Below are positions 60,101-64,000 of a stretch of 64,000 nt of DNA, in pieces. The position numbers and the translations under genes were made by a program. Under the pieces are notes generated by a model that was not told the origin of the DNA, searched no databases, and saw nothing but the letters and a program-made list of their open reading frames with translations. This stretch comes from Klebsormidium nitens (lineage: Eukaryota > Streptophyta > Klebsormidiophyceae > Klebsormidiales > Klebsormidiaceae). The stretch lies in the NCBI GenBank assembly GCA_000708835.1, contig DF236973.1:1-64000 (forward strand), written 5' to 3'. The number at the start of each line of letters is the position of its first letter. The first letter of the stretch is position 1.

Positions 60101-63042
60101 GAGTCCTTTGCTTTGTCACATCCGAAACGATTGGAGGAGTCTACGTCCTCAAAGGACTTCAAACATACGCGCTCTCATGCGCCCGAATCGATTGGTTCTG
60201 CGCTCTGATTGATTGCGATGGCTTCCGATGCGAGTGCCGGTCGCCTGTTTGCATCGGCACCCTCGAGCTCACTTTCTGACTTTGTCAAGCATCGGCCAAG
60301 GCTCGGTTGCACTTGTTGAGAAGGAGTCTAAGACATCTTGTCGAGAGGAAAGCCCCGAAGAGTTGGGGCGCGCTTGGATATGCTGGTGCCCACAACCATG
60401 GTTTCTCCATTGTCCTGTAGTGAATCGTCGATACCAGAAACGGCATCATTCGGAATCCTGACACGAGGCAAAGGGCGCTTACTGAGCATTGTCGGTTGAG
60501 AGCAAGCCAGGACGTTTTGCAGCTGACCCTTCGCCTCGTTGCCATGCAGAATTCATCTGCGGCTCGAATAGCCTCCCGCCGATTCCCTGCCTTTACGCGA
60601 GCGGGAAGCAGTTCATCTGCTGTGCCGGATCCGAGTGCGGTCCCATTGGCCCAGACGGAAACACCCCCATCTGCCCCGGCGAGGGGTTCACCCCGTCCCC
60701 CAATAACTACCCGGCGCCAACTTCGCCGACTCCTCAGCCCCCTCCACCGGGCAGTCAGGGTAAGCGCGCTGTTGAGTAATTGTACCAAGCTAGACTGTCA
60801 GGACGTTAGGGGGCGTTATCGTCGATCTGATTCACTGTTTCTGTTGCAAAACTTAGAAGACGCGTCTTGGGGCATTTGTGGGACCTGCACAAGCGTTCAG
60901 ATTGTTGTCGTTACTTCTCAGCTTGTCAGCCGTGTTTTCCTTGGACAAAACGGTTCCGGTTCCGTCGACGTCCTTTGATCTTGCTCTTGGCCGTCCGCAG
61001 CCCTCCGCTCACGCGATGGAGTCGGCTCGCTCTATTGCTCTACCTTGGGGCGTGACCATGACCCGAAAAGCCTGCTTCTGCCCTAATCTGGTCCGTTGTT
61101 CTTGATCGCAGACCTGCGAGGAAGGCTTGTTACAGTTCATTTGTATCAAAAGAACGTTCGTTTGTTCCCGTTTGCTGTCCGCTTGATGCCGACGCGAGGG
61201 GAAGGAGGTCGTTCCTTTCTGACGACCGTATCATAAACGCACGCCATCCTTCGAACTTTCCTCTTCGCTTCGTCGCATGATACTTCAACGCCCTTCATCA
61301 CACATATTCATTTCCGTCAGGAGTCTGCGGAACCGGGGACGCCTCGCCGTTTCCCAACCGCTGCTATTTCAACAACGACCCCCAGGGACGGTACGTGTGC
61401 TGCGACAACCAGGGCTGCGACGGTTTCAACGCCGATAATCTGACGCCGCACTGTAAGAACAACGGCTACGTGCCGCCAAACAACGGGCTCAGCGGGCCGA
61501 CTCCCCCGAGCACCCCCCCGAGCACTCCTCCGACCGGAGACCAGGGTACGTGGAAATCACCGACCAGTGTTTTCTCTGATGCGATCTGTTGCACGTATTT
61601 GTGCAAGCTTGTCTGGTAAAGAAAGCTGGAGTGAAGCGCTGCACCTCTGTTCCGCGTGCGCAATGAAAAGCTTGCAAATGCTGCGGGCGGAAAGGTAATG
61701 AGAATTTCGAAGCGCATTGTCTGCCCCGAAAGGACTTGGAAGTTCGAGCCTCGTCAAGCCGATATGGCTAGCATTCTGCCCCGCTCATGTAAGGCGTGCG
61801 TCTGCAGCAGGCAGTCCTTCCGCAAGGCTCCAGGAAACTGTTACCCTTTCGCTTGGGGATCAAGGAGGACTCGTTTACATTGATGGTTGTTCCAATCGAT
61901 CCAATCTTTACGTTCTTCACAACCGCCCGGTTTGACACATGCCAATTCTTCCCATCTGTCAGGCGTCTGCGGAAGCGGCGCAGCCGGCGCTTTCCCCACG
62001 CGCTGCTATTTCAACAACGACCCTCAGGGCCGCTACGTGTGCTGCGACGGGCAGGGCTGCGACGGCTTCAACGCCGACAACCTGACGCCGCACTGCAAAA
62101 ACTTCGGCTACGTGCCGCCCAACAACGGACTTAGCGGGCCGCCCCCCCCGAGCACTCCCCCGAGCGGTCCCCCGAGCGGCTCTCAAGGTAAGCCACGATT
62201 CTTGCTTGGACAAAACTTGCATATCATCTGAGCACGACTCTCAGGCGGAACGCACAGGGACCTCGAAATGAGTGACGCTAGCCCTCCGGTCGACTTTTCG
62301 GGCGACGTTCCGAGCCGCTCTTGACGTGAGAAGGGCGCGAGCGCTCTCCCGAGCACGTGGCAGCTCGGAGGCTGAACAAGGCGGCGTGACGCACTCCTTA
62401 ATAGGAATGGGTTCAGCTCGTTCCTGGCGTTTCGTGCAGCGGCTCCATCTATCGGTGATTGACTGCTAATGTAGGAAAAGGTTGTCAAAGAGCTTGCAGA
62501 GTGTCGGATCCTTGACCTTTTGACAGTTTGGAAATTCGCGATTGAATGCATCATGACAGCGATCAAATCTCAGAAGAGAGTAAGTTGCCGATTATGGCAT
62601 ACTTGGGCGAGCATCTGTCTAGTCAGCACGACCATCAGACCAGTTTTTCTCGACGTGCATTGCCCAAACACTCATGGCGCAAGCTCAGGGTCGAAGTGCG
62701 TAAAAGGTGAACGGCTCAAAAGCACATCAAATCCTAAAGCCCCGGAGCAAATGTGGGCTCCGGGGGCCCACATTTGTTGCTCCATGAATCGAGTCGGCTG
62801 ATACCATACTTGGAAGTCAAGAGCGTGGGTCCCTTGAGCCCCAATCCCATGTATCTTACGGTGCAGGCGTCTGCGGCACGGGTGGTGCCACCGACTTCCC
62901 GGTGCGCTGCTGGTTCAACAGCGACCCCCAGGGGCGTTACGTGTGCTGCGACAACGACGGATGCAACGGGTTCAACCCACCTGACTTCTCGTTCCCTCGC
63001 TGCAAGACCAACGGATATGTGCCCCCTGGGTTCGGTGTCTAG
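57198..63042 (+). CDS. Secreted EGF/six-cysteine modular protein, array gene C
   Basis: Most diverged paralogue of the array, 460 aa. Exons: 57198-57346, 57716-57762, 58218-58337, 59082-59241, 59892-59962, 60550-60759, 61321-61545, 61963-62187, 62867-63042. Phases match A and B throughout. It has a signal peptide (VVFMLLALLALQSG, cut likely after PAQG), a degenerate EGF-like unit in exons 2-3 (TPDPCVGNPCGPGNTC), a complete EGF-like domain in exon 4 (CNPNPCQNGGTC..CDCGPTGFTGPTC), and four six-cysteine modules with Pro/Ser or Pro-rich linkers. Both exon 7 and exon 8 are of the DGFNADNLTPHCKN type, whereas exon 7 of A and B is of the NGFNPGLGTPRC type, so a module has been swapped or converted. 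For exon 6 an alternative acceptor at 60522 would add nine residues in frame; the chosen site aligns with A and B. Confidence 0.85.
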
Positions 63043-64000
63043 TAACTGAGAGTCTATTTCGTAGACCAGATTCTTAGAAGTATGTCGCCCTTAGAACCGC
63101 GTGCAGATCAGAGAATATCGGCTATTTATTGCAATGGCCTTAATTCTGGCAAGCGTTTTTGGCATCCTGGTCCAAGTTAAGCAGGCTTCGAACTTCGTGG
63201 TCCTCAGGTACTAGGTTGAGGTGTTCAAGCAAAAGAACGAAAGCTACCGTAAATACACTGACCGAATCGTAGAACAGTAAGAGTCATTGCTTGGCATCAC
63301 GAAACCGGTAGACAAAGTCGGGCAGCTCACAATCCTTTTGATCAAGACACGCAGATATGCATGGACTCTCTCTGAAAGGAGGTGAGAGAGACCAAGTTTT
63401 GTAGTTCCAAGTGTCCCCGCAGCCTTTAGGTAGAACAGGGTCGATCAGCCCAAAGGTTGGCCATGACCCACTAACACGCGTGCATACTCGAGGTAACATT
63501 TGGTAGCTAGCCTGGCAAGGCGACCTTTAGTGAAGTTTCTTCAAATTACAAGTCGTCGGCCATCGCAAAGCCGTTTTGTCAATGTTGCATACTTCCTACG
63601 ACCTCCAAAAGTTGCCTGCGCAGCTCGGGCTTTCATGCAACTTGCAAAAGCCGTGACTGGATACGTGAGTCTTGCTTACCTGTCCCGTAGTTCCTGCTCC
63701 AAGACTTGGTGGGTATTCCATCAGCAAATCAGGATCATTTGAACGAATCAAAAATTACTCGTTCTGATATATGAAATGCCATGAGCGACTCTAGCTCTTA
63801 CTTTCTTCAGAGAACAATCGATTTGGATTGGGGAAATGTCGTCCGTGACTCGGAGCTTGATGGAACTAACGTCTTGCTCGATCCGACTAGGTATCAATCC
63901 TGCACTTGGGACCGCATGGATCATGCGGCTGCACGCACCTAGAGTGCACATGGGTCGATTCGAGGACTCTAGCTTCGAGCTATCCGCCATGTACAAGTTG
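63043..64000. other. 3' flank of array gene C
   Basis: No gene is seen. Blocks shared with the 3' flanks of A and B (GGCTATTTATT, ATTGCTTGGCAT, AGATATGCATG.ACT, TAGCCTGGCAA) extend to about 63525. The duplicated unit therefore includes roughly 0.5 kb of downstream sequence. Nothing is recognisable after that. Confidence 0.55.

Noticed and set aside
1-64000. tRNA, rRNA and CRISPR features
   Set aside because: I looked for B-box-like GGTTCRANNCC contexts, rRNA-like stretches and regularly spaced identical repeats and found none convincing.

Overview
This is nuclear DNA of a green plant-lineage eukaryote. Every gene I can build is split by many GT-AG introns. The housekeeping proteins (SKI2, NRDE2, a SULTR-type sulfate transporter) resemble land-plant orthologues, base composition is close to balanced, and the window ends in an array of secreted cysteine-rich proteins unlike any land-plant family I know. 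A streptophyte alga of the Klebsormidium type is my best guess; this is inference, not proof.

Layout. 1-1712: non-coding, with an unusual GCAAC-rich block. 1713-15963 (minus): complete 23-exon SKI2 RNA helicase (1412 codons plus stop). 15964-17325: divergent promoter region. 17326-23874 (plus): 11-exon sulfate transporter with STAS domain (659 aa). 23875-25098: convergent spacer. 25099-30514 (minus): 5-exon membrane-anchored GT4-type glycosyltransferase with a long C-terminal extension (912 aa). 30515-31569: second divergent promoter region. 31570-38953 (plus): 9-exon NRDE2 (1217 aa). 40428-63042 (plus): three tandem paralogues, called A, B and C here, each with nine exons and the same intron phases. 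They encode about 460-476 aa secreted proteins with EGF-like modules, four six-cysteine modules and Pro/Ser linkers. Transposon-like insertions separate the array copies; most can be checked against the matching empty site in a sister copy. All exon joins below were made by hand from splice signals and reading-frame continuity, and no transcript was available.

Two things stand out. First, the modular cysteine-rich family: one module per exon, all modules on phase 1-1 exons, amplified inside the gene and then as whole genes. Second, at five places in two unrelated genes (SKI2 and NRDE2), an exon-intron junction (splice site plus the adjoining 25-70 bases of exon) has been copied one to three times into the neighbouring intron, at roughly 100-250 bp spacing. 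The copies keep the splice site and often the encoded peptide. This looks like a recurrent mode of intron growth that creates decoy splice sites.

Functional links: SKI2 drives the cytoplasmic RNA exosome, and NRDE2 is the partner/regulator of the related nuclear helicase MTR4. The sulfate transporter and the glycosyltransferase act at membranes. The array proteins are predicted to be extracellular or cell-wall components.
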